The notes beneath the pieces are model-generated. The model was not told the origin of the DNA, ran no database searches, and saw only the letters and a program-made list of their open reading frames with translations. A program made the translations under genes and the position numbers. 60,420 nucleotides of DNA from Sporolactobacillus spathodeae (GTDB lineage: Bacteria; Bacillota; Bacilli; Bacillales; Sporolactobacillaceae): the NCBI RefSeq assembly GCF_016908935.1, contig NZ_JAFBEV010000018.1, forward strand, positions 1 to 60,420, written 5' to 3'. Positions 8,669-16,696 of the stretch are shown piece after piece (within the stretch, counting starts at the first letter, position 1; every line of letters starts with the position of its first letter).

Positions 8669-8950
8669 TTAAAAGGCTGGGTTCGGCAGCGCTTGCGGCA
8701 GTAGTCTTGCGGCTAGGTGCTTTAACTGTTTTGTATGCTCGCCTTCGATAACAATCAAGCAATCCTTGTCCTGTGAAAAGGTAAGGAGTAACACGGAGAG
8801 CAGCTGCGGCAGCTTATGAATTTGTTCCAAATAATTTTTCCCAGAGACATAGACGGTCACGCCTAATTTTTCGCAAGCTTTGTAGAAATGGATCATATTT
8901 TTCAGGCGAAAGGCGTAGGGACGCGCTTTGAAAGAGAAAATATGTTTCAA
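8669..8950 (-). CDS. HPr-like protein lacking the phosphorylatable histidine
   Basis: With a TTG start at 8950 the product is 93 aa, the length of HPr. TTG is preceded 7 bp upstream by GAGGGG (8957-8962); the longer frame starting at 9013 has no ribosome binding site. The region FSFKARPYAFRL aligns with the HPr active-site loop G-L-H-A-R-P-A, with Lys where HPr has His15, and the C-terminal half (VIEGEHTKQLKHLAARL) resembles the last HPr helix. The Ser46 region is also not conserved. It probably cannot carry phosphate and may be a Crh-like regulator or a decayed paralog. The family call is by eye. Confidence 0.55.
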   Translation of the reverse strand: MKHIFSFKARPYAFRLKNMIHFYKACEKLGVTVYVSGKNYLEQIHKLPQLLSVLLLTFSQDKDCLIVIEGEHTKQLKHLAARLLPQALPNPAF

Positions 8951-9133
8951 TAGAATTCCCCTCGAATCTTGAATAGTTTTGGTAATATTGTCCTTATCGC
9001 ACAATCTGATCATAGCGCGACAATATGAACGAATGATTAAATTCAGGTATCTTTACAAATAAATCGTAAAAATACTGTTTTTACTCGGCAACAAGACGAC
9101 TGTTCCTCGGTTGTCGACGTTATGTGACTGATC

Positions 9134-9517
9134 TAGTCCTTGTTTGTATCGAATGCGCTCCGGCTGCTCGCTTACCGCGGGCGATCCGTGAGCCTCCTCA
9201 GACAGGCTAGAATCTGCGGGGTCTCACTTGGCTCGCTTTTCCCGCAGGCGTCTCGCGCCTGCGCTCATTTCTTACGCAAAAAACATGTTGCAATTTTATG
9301 CCTCGGCTGTTGATCGGTATGCGGCTGATGTCCAGTCCTTGTTTGTATCGAATGCGCTCCGGCTGCTCGCTTGCCGCGGGCGATCCGTGAGCCTCCTCAG
9401 ACAAGCTAGAATCTGCGGGGTCTCACTTGGCTCGCTTTTCCCGCAGGCGTCTCGCGCCTGCGCTCCTTTCTTACGCAAAAAACATGTTGCAATTTTATGC
9501 CTCAGCCGATGCCTAGC
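9134..9517 (+). repeat. R element copies R5-R6: tandem pair, 199-bp period
   Basis: GCTCGC anchors lie at 9166 and 9365. Both units start with tccttgtttgtatcgaatgcg and carry the linker catgttgcaattttatgcctc after the core. The second linker leads directly into the 21-bp array at 9522. Linker and array share sequence with the copies at 36 and 51 kb. Confidence 0.85.
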
Positions 9518-9521
9518 GCTC

Positions 9522-10235
9522 TACTCTGTCGATGTTCATGCCTACTCTGTCGATGGTGCATCCTACTCTGTCGATAGTGCGTCCTACTCTGTCGATGCTA
9601 CGCCCTTCTCTGTCGATGGTGCGTCCTACTCTGTCGATGTTACGCCTTACTCTGTCGATGTTCATGCCTACTCTGTCGATGGTGCGCTCTACTCTGTCGA
9701 TGCTACGCCCTACCCTGTCGATGTTCGGCTCTACTCTGTCGATGTTCATGCCTACTCTGTCGATGGTGCGTCCTACTCTGTCGATGGTGCGCTCTACTCT
9801 GTCGATGTTCATGCCTACTCTGTCGATGGTGCCCCCTACTCTGTCGATGCTACGCCCTACTCTGTCGATGGTGCCCCCTACTCTGTCGATGTTCGGCTCT
9901 ACTCTGTCGATGCTACGCCCTACCCTGTCGATGTTCGGCTCTACTCTGTCGATGTTCATGCCTACTCTGTCGATGCTACGCCCTACTCTGTCGATGTTGT
10001 GCTCTACTCTGTCGATGTTGTGCTCTACTCTGTCGATGGTGCGCTCTACTCTGTCGATGGTGCGTCCTACCCTGTCGATGTTACGCCTTACTCTGTCGAT
10101 GTTGTGCTCTACTCTGTCGATGTTACGCCTTACTCTGTCGATGTTGTGCTCTACTCTGTCGATGCTACGCCTTACTCTGTCGATGCTACGCTCTACTCTG
10201 TCGATGTTACGCCTTACTCTGTCGATGCTGTGGCT
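9522..10235 (+). repeat. 21-bp tandem array, TACTCTGTCGATG family, 34 units (array A2)
   Basis: Thirty-four units of exactly 21 bp. Each has a constant 13-bp part, TACTCTGTCGATG (a few TTCTCTG, TACCCTG and TCGATA variants), and a variable 8-bp part drawn from a small set (ttcatgcc, gtgcgtcc, ctacgccc, ttacgcct, ttgtgctc, ttcggctc and others). Two + strand frames and part of a - strand frame are open throughout because 21 is a multiple of 3; no ribosome binding site or plausible start precedes them. I regard it as non-coding DNA. Confidence 0.92.
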
Positions 10236-10371
10236 GACATTGGGATCTCACTATCTGATTTTCGTCCAGAAAGCGGATGAGGAAAACTTGACGTGACCCA
10301 ATCCTTTTTCTGATTTCTTTTCAATTGATTGCTACTGCAGCTGCATTTTTCGCATAAATCCTATTCAAATT

Positions 10372-10413
10372 GAAAAAAGTCCTGATGCAGCAGTTCACAT
10401 CAGGACTTTTTCA
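10372..10413 (-). terminator. Terminator of the first YtrA-type ABC operon
   Basis: Stem AGTCCTGATG / CATCAGGACT with A-run and T-run on the two sides, 17 bp after the last gene of the - strand operon. Confidence 0.85.
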
Positions 10414-10429
10414 TATTTTCCAAGATCGC

Positions 10430-11395
10430 TTAAGCTTTAATATCGCGTCTTGTAAAAAAGACCCAGCCCACGAGCACGAAGACGCTATAATAAACTGCGA
10501 GCACGGCGATCGAGAAACCGAGGGTCATCTCGCTACGCAGGGGCACACCGTTCGTATATTGCGTTAAGTCTGTATTGGCGAACAGAATATATTTTACCCA
10601 ATCAAAACGACTGAGGAGTTGTACAGCGATTGGACCGGCCATCATCATGAAAATTGAGAGACCTATCGCGAGTCCGCCGTTCCGGAAGACAGCGGCAATC
10701 AGTCCGGCTGCCGTGACAGTCATCACCAGTGACACACAGTCGAGCAGATAAGTTTGCCAGACGGCCAAGGTCCAACTTGTTTGGTGTACCACGCCATTTG
10801 AATAAACTAGATGTGCCTCAGAAGCGCTATCGAAACCGAAGCAAATGCCGCCGACAATCCATGAAGCGACAAAGAGTACGATCAAGCTCAGGACAGTAAA
10901 TAAAAGTGCGGACACATATTTAGAAAGCAGAATCTCCGTCCGGTAAATCGGCCGGATCAGCAGCAATTTAATCGTTCCTGAATCAAATTCACTGGCGATC
11001 GACGTCGCCACGACAATAACCGTGAATACACCAATAATTGTGATCATATTGCCGGCGACTGCCATAACAAACTGCCACAACGTTTCGCTCGATGACGGTT
11101 TGAGATTATGCTTGATTCGGTATTGATTGATCGCGATGTTCTTTTTAAATGTTTCATAGACCTGTTTATCGGCTTTGAGTGAAGGCAGTTGTTTTTTATC
11201 CTGGTTGATCTGCGCTTGAAGTTGCTGTTTCCAATGCGTCGTTGCCGTAGTGCTTGGCTGTGGCGTATTGAAACGGAGAATCATGCCAACGAGAAGAACA
11301 AGTCCGATTAAAATCGCGATCATGACTTTAAATGAACCGCGGCGATAGATTTTCATATTTTCATTTTGAAGCAAGCCAGCGAATTTATTCAACAC
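10430..11395 (-). CDS. ABC-2 type transporter permease
   Basis: A 321-aa membrane protein with an N-terminal transmembrane segment (about 26-44), a soluble loop (about 45-105) and five or more hydrophobic segments to the C-terminus. The EFDSGTIKLLLIRPIYRTEILLSKY stretch (about 138-162) is the cytoplasmic coupling motif of ABC-2 permeases. The start, GTG 11395, overlaps the upstream ATPase gene by 11 bp; TTG 11392 is an equally possible start. It is the last of five co-directional genes and presumably pairs with the 11385-12320 ATPase. Substrate unknown, possibly a cell-wall-active antibiotic. Confidence 0.85.
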   Translation of the reverse strand: MLNKFAGLLQNENMKIYRRGSFKVMIAILIGLVLLVGMILRFNTPQPSTTATTHWKQQLQAQINQDKKQLPSLKADKQVYETFKKNIAINQYRIKHNLKPSSSETLWQFVMAVAGNMITIIGVFTVIVVATSIASEFDSGTIKLLLIRPIYRTEILLSKYVSALLFTVLSLIVLFVASWIVGGICFGFDSASEAHLVYSNGVVHQTSWTLAVWQTYLLDCVSLVMTVTAAGLIAAVFRNGGLAIGLSIFMMMAGPIAVQLLSRFDWVKYILFANTDLTQYTNGVPLRSEMTLGFSIAVLAVYYSVFVLVGWVFFTRRDIKA

Positions 11396-12320
11396 TTTTC
11401 CCTCCCGTCACTTCAAGAAAGCGTTGCTCCAGTGATTTCTTCACGGCAACAACCGCATAAATTTTGACTTTCGAAAGCACTAACGTGTCAATAATAACTG
11501 GAATCTTCTCTTTTTCGAGCGTCATCTCTAGCGTATCGTCATCGGCAAGCACCGCTTCGAGCGACAATTTGTCTTTGATAACTTTTGCTGCAAACGCACA
11601 GTCATCGACTGTGAGCCGTACCGTTTGGCCCCCTTCGTTGACAAAGGTGTTGACTGTCTCAACGCCAACCAGTTTTCCTTTTTGAAGAATGCCAATGCGA
11701 TCGCACATCAACTGCATCTCCGACAATAGGTGGCTGGAGACAACCACGGCCACATGCTCTTCACGTGAAAGTTGGTGCAGATAATGACGCAGATCATGGA
11801 TGCCTTGGGGATCAAGACCATTTGTCGGTTCATCAAGAATCAGGACAGCGGGCCGATGTAGCAATGCCTGCGCCACGCCAAGGCGCTGCCGCATCCCGAG
11901 CGAGTATTTCTTCACCTTGTCGTGAATACTGTTTTCCAAGTGTACCCGTTTCACGACCTCGTCAATCCGCTCCTTGTCGACGCCGGAAACCATCCGCGCA
12001 TAGTGGACCAGGTTCTGGTAGCCGGTCAGAAATTTGTACATCTCCGGGTTTTCAACAATCGCCCCAACCTGGCGAATCGCCTCCTTGAATGCCCCGCGTA
12101 TGCTGTGTCCTTGAATATAAATATTGCCTTTTGTCATCCGCATCAAGCCGACAATCATTCGGATCGTCGTTGTTTTTCCGGCGCCATTTGGTCCAAGGAA
12201 ACCAAATACTTCGCCGCGGTTAATTTCAAAGCTAAGATCATCAATAATCGTTTTTCGACCGATTTTCTTCGTCACATGCTCAAGGCGCACGGCCGGATCC
12301 GTGGTGGTGTTATTGCTCAT
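11385..12320 (-). CDS. ABC transporter ATP-binding protein (BcrA/YtrB-like)
   Basis: A 311-aa ATPase with Walker A GPNGAGKTTT (about 43-52), signature YSLGMRQRL, Walker B VLILDEPTNGLDP and a His switch in SSHLLSEMQ. A C-terminal extension (about 225-311) is typical of the antibiotic-exporter (BcrA) branch. Its ends overlap both neighbouring genes by 11 bp, so it is tightly coupled in the operon with the permease at 10430. Confidence 0.9.
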   Translation of the reverse strand: MSNNTTTDPAVRLEHVTKKIGRKTIIDDLSFEINRGEVFGFLGPNGAGKTTTIRMIVGLMRMTKGNIYIQGHSIRGAFKEAIRQVGAIVENPEMYKFLTGYQNLVHYARMVSGVDKERIDEVVKRVHLENSIHDKVKKYSLGMRQRLGVAQALLHRPAVLILDEPTNGLDPQGIHDLRHYLHQLSREEHVAVVVSSHLLSEMQLMCDRIGILQKGKLVGVETVNTFVNEGGQTVRLTVDDCAFAAKVIKDKLSLEAVLADDDTLEMTLEKEKIPVIIDTLVLSKVKIYAVVAVKKSLEQRFLEVTGGKSVE

Positions 12321-13002
12321 AATTTTTCACCATCCAATCGACTAAATTTAATTTTTCTTTGTCTCTGATCGATTCGATACGCTCTGTTGCCACAACGGTG
12401 CCGTCTTTGAGCAGAATGACCGTATCGAGAAGTGGTTCAATTTCCGCAAGCTCGTGGGTCGTCAGAATAATTGTTTGTCGCTCGAGATCAATAAAGGAGA
12501 GCAAACCACGAATAATCGACTGCCGAACCATCGGGTCAAGTCCGGAAAGCGGTTCGTCCATTAAAATGAAGGGGACATCACGAGCCAGCGTCACGACAAT
12601 CTTCAGACGAGCGCGGCTCCCTTTCGAGAGATCCTTCACTTTCTGCGCACGATCCAGTTTCATAAATTGTAGAATTTCTTCTGCTTTCTCGCGATTGAAA
12701 TCGCTGAATGTCCGTGCATAGAAATCTACCGTCTGTTCAACTGTAAAAAAAGAATAATAGGCATCCAGCTCAGATAGATAGGCCACTTTAGCGCAGATGC
12801 GCCGATTGGCTAATTTCCCCTCGACAAGCACAGTTCCTTTGCTCGGCCGTATCAGACCTGCAATCAGCTTGAGCGTTGTCGATTTCCCGCTACCGTTGGA
12901 CCCAATTAAGCCGATAATATGCCCTGGTTCTATTTGCAGGTTGACATTATTCAATGCCTTCTTGACCAGATAGCGTTTTGATACGTTTTCCAGCTGGATC
13001 AT
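12310..13002 (-). CDS. ABC transporter ATP-binding protein (YtrB-like)
   Basis: A 230-aa ATPase with Walker A GSNGSGKSTT, a variant signature DLSKGSRARLKI in place of LSGGQ, Walker B FILMDEPLSGLDP, and His in TTHELAEIE. The SKGSRAR-type signature is usual in YtrB-like proteins of GntR-linked operons. It overlaps the regulator gene by ATGA (4 bp). The likely membrane partner is the 13415-14167 permease on the other side of the regulator. Confidence 0.9.
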   Translation of the reverse strand: MIQLENVSKRYLVKKALNNVNLQIEPGHIIGLIGSNGSGKSTTLKLIAGLIRPSKGTVLVEGKLANRRICAKVAYLSELDAYYSFFTVEQTVDFYARTFSDFNREKAEEILQFMKLDRAQKVKDLSKGSRARLKIVVTLARDVPFILMDEPLSGLDPMVRQSIIRGLLSFIDLERQTIILTTHELAEIEPLLDTVILLKDGTVVATERIESIRDKEKLNLVDWMVKNYEQ

Positions 13003-13385
13003 GATTGACCCTCTCCCCCTTCATTCTGTTTGAAATAATCGTTCAGACTTTTCACAATTTCCGCCTCCGTGCAGCCGATATCCTTCATTTGACGGACAAA
13101 ATGATTGATGTGACGGCAGAGCAGCGCACGGCGCATCTGCTCAAGAATCTCAGGATCTTCTGTCACAAAGGTTCCCTGTCCTCTTTTTTTCACTGTTACA
13201 CCGGATTCTTCCAGTTCGTGATAGGCGCGTTGCACCGTATTCGGATTGACCCCTGAGTCAATGGCCAATTCCCTGACAGACGGAAGCCTGCTGCCTGGTA
13301 CTAGCGATCCGCGAATAATTTTGTTCTTGATGCGTTCGCACAACTGCAGATAAATCGGCGAAGACGGGTTAAATGGTTCTATCAT
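12999..13385 (-). CDS. GntR-family regulator, YtrA subfamily
   Basis: A 128-aa protein consisting of a GntR winged helix-turn-helix (about 10-75; LPSVRELAIDSGVNPNTVQ is the HTH, RGQGTFV the wing) and a short C-terminal dimerisation helix, as in YtrA. ATG 13385 has GAGGAG 8 bp upstream; a GTG at 13394 would sit inside that site. It presumably represses its own operon from the site at 14196-14219. Its recognition helix (NPNTVQRAYHELE) nearly matches that of the regulator at 51656, whose operator is also similar. Confidence 0.9.
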   Translation of the reverse strand: MIEPFNPSSPIYLQLCERIKNKIIRGSLVPGSRLPSVRELAIDSGVNPNTVQRAYHELEESGVTVKKRGQGTFVTEDPEILEQMRRALLCRHINHFVRQMKDIGCTEAEIVKSLNDYFKQNEGGEGQS

Positions 13386-13414
13386 ATCTGTCACTCCTCA
13401 TTACCGCATCGCTC

Positions 13415-14167
13415 TCATGAAACCTCAAGCCAGTGGTCCATAATCCAAGCAGAAAGGATGAATAAAACCGTTATTAAAAGGCCTTCAACAACAAAACTGC
13501 CAAAATAAATCGGAGTATGGAAAGCGTTGCCGATCCAGAATTTTGAAAAGCTGCGCGGCAGCGGTGCCCAATTATTGACCAATTTCAGCACGCCCCAGTC
13601 ATTGAGCTTTTTCAGTAAATAAATGGCGGCGATCACTAGAGCAATCCCAATTAGGTATGCCCATTTCCCGGTTCTTGTCCGCAGGCTTGCCACAAGCAGC
13701 CAGAGAAGAATGGTCAAAATACCGAGGCCAAGCGCCACCCCGTAAATATAGATGACAACAATCACAGCTGCCCTGTAGCTATGCAAGTGTCGTAAATGCT
13801 CCTGGATCGTTATCGAATACAGATAGCCCATCCAAGTATAGGCACCTGCAATCAGTAAAGACGCGGTCATATTCACTAAACCAGCTGCCAACTTGGCTGC
13901 AAGTAGCTCGCTTCCGGGCAGCGGACTATGCAGCCAGAGATACATTGTCTTTCGCTCCAAGAAGGCGTTAAACAGCATATACCCACATAGATAGAAAGAA
14001 TGAAAGACAATCAGCATAATACCTACGTAGGCAATCGTATCCAAACGATAGCTTCGATAAGCCACATAAATACCCATACCCATCAACAATATCTCAAACA
14101 AAAGAAAGGTTAAGAAAGTCAGTCCACTGAGTCTGAGTTCTTTCTTAAATAGAGCGATCCATGCCAT
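13415..14167 (-). CDS. ABC transporter membrane protein
   Basis: A 250-aa protein with six predicted membrane segments and no recognisable soluble domain. It heads the operon, 29 bp before the GntR gene, with ggaggtaag as RBS. KELRLSGLTFL at the N-terminus and the ERKTMYLWLHSPLPGSELLAAKL segment (about 73-95) are the coupling-helix features of ABC-2 permeases. It likely works with the ATPase at 12310. Function unknown, probably stress or antibiotic response as for Bacillus ytr genes. Confidence 0.8.
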   Translation of the reverse strand: MAWIALFKKELRLSGLTFLTFLLFEILLMGMGIYVAYRSYRLDTIAYVGIMLIVFHSFYLCGYMLFNAFLERKTMYLWLHSPLPGSELLAAKLAAGLVNMTASLLIAGAYTWMGYLYSITIQEHLRHLHSYRAAVIVVIYIYGVALGLGILTILLWLLVASLRTRTGKWAYLIGIALVIAAIYLLKKLNDWGVLKLVNNWAPLPRSFSKFWIGNAFHTPIYFGSFVVEGLLITVLFILSAWIMDHWLEVS

Positions 14168-14195
14168 TTCTTCTTACCTCCATCATTCACGTGTC

Positions 14196-14238
14196 TCTGT
14201 ATTAGTTAAATAGTACACTGAACGTGTAGATCTGTCAA
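14196..14238 (-). promoter_or_regulatory. Promoter and GntR operator of the first ABC operon
   Basis: On the - strand: TTGACA (14238-14233), 18-bp spacer, TACTAT (14215-14210). Over and downstream of the -10 box lies AGTGTACTAT (14219-14210) with a partly matching right half TACAGA ending at 14196. The left half is identical to that of the operator at 51595. A bound regulator would cover the promoter. Confidence 0.7.
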
Positions 14239-14319
14239 TGGCCACTCTCGACCTGCCAACGGCCCAGTGTCCGAATGACGGCCATTTAACGATAATTTTT
14301 GGCTGAAAAAGCCAGTAAG

Positions 14320-14484
14320 AAAAGCTTGGCAAGTCTTTGTTTTGCAAAAATTACGCTACAGTCGCTCGCTTGCCGCGGGTGCTGCGCGTCTCCTCAGACA
14401 AGCTAGAATCTGCGGGGCCCACTTGGCTTGCTTTCTCGCAAGGTGCCAGCGCACCTCCGCTTCATTTTCTCGGCCTTATCTATA
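14320..14484 (+). repeat. R element copy R7
   Basis: Starts with AAGCTTGGCAAGTC and a T-rich stretch, contains CTCGCTTGCCGCGGG and a middle intermediate between the two R subtypes (GGGGCCCACTTGGC, then GCAAGGTGCCAGCG). Its 3' end GGCCTTATC adjoins the A-run of the terminator at 14484. Confidence 0.85.
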
Positions 14485-14530
14485 AAAAAAGACGGCGATC
14501 TTATGCATCCCCGATCGTCGTCTTTATTTC
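14484..14530 (-). terminator. Terminator of the CPBP protease gene
   Basis: Stem GACGGCGATC / GATCGTCGTC (one G-T pair) with seven A before it, read as a U-run on the - strand, 20 bp beyond the gene end. Confidence 0.8.
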
Positions 14531-14549
14531 TCGCTCTAGAAGGCTGTTT

Positions 14550-15497
14550 TTACAATTTTTCAATTCCAAGCATTGTGCTAATAATATTGGAAATAATTAA
14601 TATCAGAATAGGGATCGATGTATAAAACGCGACAAAGGCAGCCTTATTGGGCCGGTTCTCCCTGAACCAAGCACGAATCGCCAGGCGATAATGCCAAATC
14701 AGCCAAATGGCGACGGCAACAGGCAGAATAGAGCATACGAGATTCAGACTTGTACCAATCAAACCGGAGCTCGGCACAAGGTCAGAGAAAAGCTCGCCCA
14801 ATGTGTTATTCGCGATATGGATCAAGATGGTGAGCTTGATCGAATATGTTTTCGCCAAATAGCCGAATATCAGACCAATGCCGAATGCATAGGGAAGCTG
14901 GATGATATTTTCATGCATCAGGCCGAAAAGAAGCGCCGAGGTGACAATGGCAAAAAAGCTTCCGAACTTCTCCAGACTGCGGAGGATAAAACCCCGGTAC
15001 AGAAATTCCTCAAGAACAGGGGCAATAAGACAAGTGTAAACAAGCATACTGATCGTCGTTGAGCCGTCCAAGACTTGTTCAGAAGGTTTCGCCGTAAAGC
15101 CGATCGCATGCAGCAGGGCATCCGTTGGGTAGCTAAGCAGTCCGAGTACCGTGTTGACGCCGAGAACGAGAAAGAGCGAGACAAGAAAGACTTTCACCGT
15201 TATCTTTTTATTTCTTGCTGTGAGGTCGTCTGTAAAAAACCGCTTGCGCCGGAAACAGAGAATCGGAATGAATGCAAAGATAACTGCAAAAATCATCGGC
15301 CAGCCGTTTTGAGACAATTTATTCTCTAATTGATTGAGATTGACATGTGATCCTTGGATCTGATAAGCCGCTATCGCGGCACCGATTCCGTAGGCAAAAA
15401 CAACGAGCAGCAGGAGAAGATGCTGGGCATTCAGAATCCAACCGAACCCGCGAATCCCCTTCTTGATGGCGCGTCTTTGTTTCGTTTTCTCGCTCAT
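14550..15497 (-). CDS. CPBP family intramembrane metalloprotease
   Basis: A 315-aa protein with about eight membrane segments. The CPBP (CAAX protease/bacteriocin-processing) motifs are present in order: E163-E164-x3-R168 (VLEEFLYRG), H195 (FGLMHENI) and H228 (LIHIANN). The N-terminus is basic (KTKQRRAIKKG). Members process peptides or prenylated proteins in the membrane; the substrate here is unknown. Monocistronic, flanked by R elements on both sides. Confidence 0.85.
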   Translation of the reverse strand: MSEKTKQRRAIKKGIRGFGWILNAQHLLLLLVVFAYGIGAAIAAYQIQGSHVNLNQLENKLSQNGWPMIFAVIFAFIPILCFRRKRFFTDDLTARNKKITVKVFLVSLFLVLGVNTVLGLLSYPTDALLHAIGFTAKPSEQVLDGSTTISMLVYTCLIAPVLEEFLYRGFILRSLEKFGSFFAIVTSALLFGLMHENIIQLPYAFGIGLIFGYLAKTYSIKLTILIHIANNTLGELFSDLVPSSGLIGTSLNLVCSILPVAVAIWLIWHYRLAIRAWFRENRPNKAAFVAFYTSIPILILIISNIISTMLGIEKL

Positions 15498-15512
15498 CTA
15501 TCCAACCCCAAT

Positions 15513-15620
15513 CTAAGAAAAGCTTGGCTTGGCCAAGACCACTTTGCTTCGGGCACTTGGTTGCCATGGGCGCCAGAACGCCTTCGCTGTATTTTTCGCG
15601 CAAAGTCTTATACATTTTTA
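15513..15620 (+). repeat. R element copy R8 (truncated)
   Basis: 5' hairpin GCTTGGC...GGCCAAG, then TGCTTCGGGCACTTGGTTGCC, a jump to GGGCGCCAGAACGCCTTCGCT, and the tail CGCAAAGTCTTATACATT. The central third is missing. Confidence 0.75.
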
Positions 15621-15725
15621 ACTAATGAGAAAAACTTAACTTAGCCAAGTGTTCTTTTCAATAAATGTGCTTCAGGCACTCGATTGCCGTGGGACTATAA
15701 TTGGCCCAAAGGGCATCCCCACGCC
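15621..15725 (+). repeat. R element copy R9 (truncated, decayed)
   Basis: Begins with TAACTTAGCCAAGTGTTC, continues as a diverged core (GCTTCAGGCACTCGATTGCC) and ends without the usual tail. It directly follows R8 in the same orientation. Confidence 0.6.
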
Positions 15726-15800
15726 CCGCATCGATTTGCTCTTCTCCCTATGCTATAATGAACCGAAGAAATCCGTCAAATAGGAGTTGATCACTTTTTT

Positions 15801-16274
15801 ATGCTTGATTATCAGCAAAAGTTAGCCATCATTGCGTCTTTCCCAGAACTTTCGCGAAAAGAAGTTTCGCTTGGACGCGTCAATTTTCAATACAGCGGCA
15901 GTGCGTCAGAAAAAAAGAACGTTGTCTATCACTTGCATCCAAACGGCAATGGTTTTGTCTATGCCAAGGGTCTCGACGGTTATGATGCCGACAGCAAGGG
16001 AATGGTCAATATTCGTGAGTTTTCAGAGGACGAGCTGCGAACGATTTTAAAGCAAGCGATCCATGCGCTCTCACCTGAAGGCGTCTATGAGGTAGCCACC
16101 CAGGGCGGGGTTGATCGCGAGATCTGGTCAACCCGCAGCGGACAACAGCTGCAAATCATCTATGAAAATGAGCTTTGGAATGTCTATGCCGGCGACTTGC
16201 TCGACGGAACGTTCCGAACGTATAACGAAGCCAAAGAATATTTGATTGAAGAAGGCTTCCATCCGCTTTCTTAA
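15801..16274 (+). CDS. Conserved hypothetical protein
   Basis: A 157-aa soluble protein, which I do not recognise. The composition is mixed alpha/beta with no membrane segment or signal. Features seen: a Tyr/Val-rich strand region (KKNVVYHLHPNGNGFVYAKG), an acidic helical part (EFSEDELRTILKQAI) and a C-terminal segment NEAKEYLIEEGFHPL. An extended -10 box TGCTATAAT ends at 15759, so it likely has its own promoter. The nearest RBS-like taggag is 17 bp from the ATG, rather far. A short hairpin follows the gene. Confidence 0.7.
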   Translation: MLDYQQKLAIIASFPELSRKEVSLGRVNFQYSGSASEKKNVVYHLHPNGNGFVYAKGLDGYDADSKGMVNIREFSEDELRTILKQAIHALSPEGVYEVATQGGVDREIWSTRSGQQLQIIYENELWNVYAGDLLDGTFRTYNEAKEYLIEEGFHPLS

Positions 16275-16304
16275 AAAATACGTGAATGACTCGCTACCCC
16301 ATCC

Positions 16305-16331
16305 AAAGACTGTCCGCTGCGGGCAGTCTTT
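16305..16331 (+). terminator. Hairpin after the hypothetical gene
   Basis: AAAGACTGTCCGC / GGGCAGTCTTT with a 3-4 nt loop. Only a short T-rich tail follows, so it is a weak terminator. Confidence 0.6.
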
Positions 16332-16410
16332 GTCTCTATTCCTTACATTTTGAAAGATGTAGTTAAGGCTTCGCTTGCGATCATTCAAAAGCAAATACCT
16401 TTGCTCGTTA

Positions 16411-16592
16411 GAAAAATTTGGCGTAGCTAAGTCTTTTTTCAACAATTGCGCTTCGGCTGCTCGCTTACCGCGGGCGCCGCGCGTCTGCTCAGACAAACTA
16501 GAATCTGTGGAGTCTCACCCGGCTCGCTTTTCCCGTAGGCATCTCGCTCCTGCGCTCCATTTTTTGTGTAAAATCTTATACATTCTTATCGC
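16411..16592 (+). repeat. R element copy R10
   Basis: Complete copy: 5' TTTGGCGTAGCTAAG with T-run, GCTCGCTTACCGCGGGCGCC, CTCACCCGGCTCGC and tail TGTGTAAAATCTTATACATT, ending at the A-run of the next terminator. Confidence 0.85.
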
Positions 16593-16593
16593 T

Positions 16594-16633
16594 TAAAAAA
16601 ATCATCGAAAGAAAGGTCCTTCGATGATTTTAA
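16594..16633 (-). terminator. Terminator of pta
   Basis: Stem AAATCATCGA / TCGATGATTT with seven A before it (U-run on the - strand), 64 bp beyond the pta stop codon. Confidence 0.7.
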
Positions 16634-16696
16634 CGTATTCATTTTCGCTGCATCAATAGTGGAAAATACTTTTGGGACGGCCTTTTTTATTGCCAC

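Noticed and set aside
8951-9013. Longer start for the HPr-like gene
   Set aside because: No ribosome binding site before ATG 9013 and an N-terminal extension not found in HPr proteins; TTG 8950 has GAGGGG at good spacing.
9522-10235. CRISPR array
   Set aside because: Constant parts are 13 bp with 8-bp variable parts from a small recurring set; CRISPR repeats and spacers are longer, and no cas genes are present.
9228-10280. A 350-residue open frame through R5-R6 and array A2 with a repeated YSVD heptad
   Set aside because: A 21-bp period keeps several frames open on both strands. The frame begins inside an R element, has no ribosome binding site, and the variable positions behave as DNA words, not as protein.
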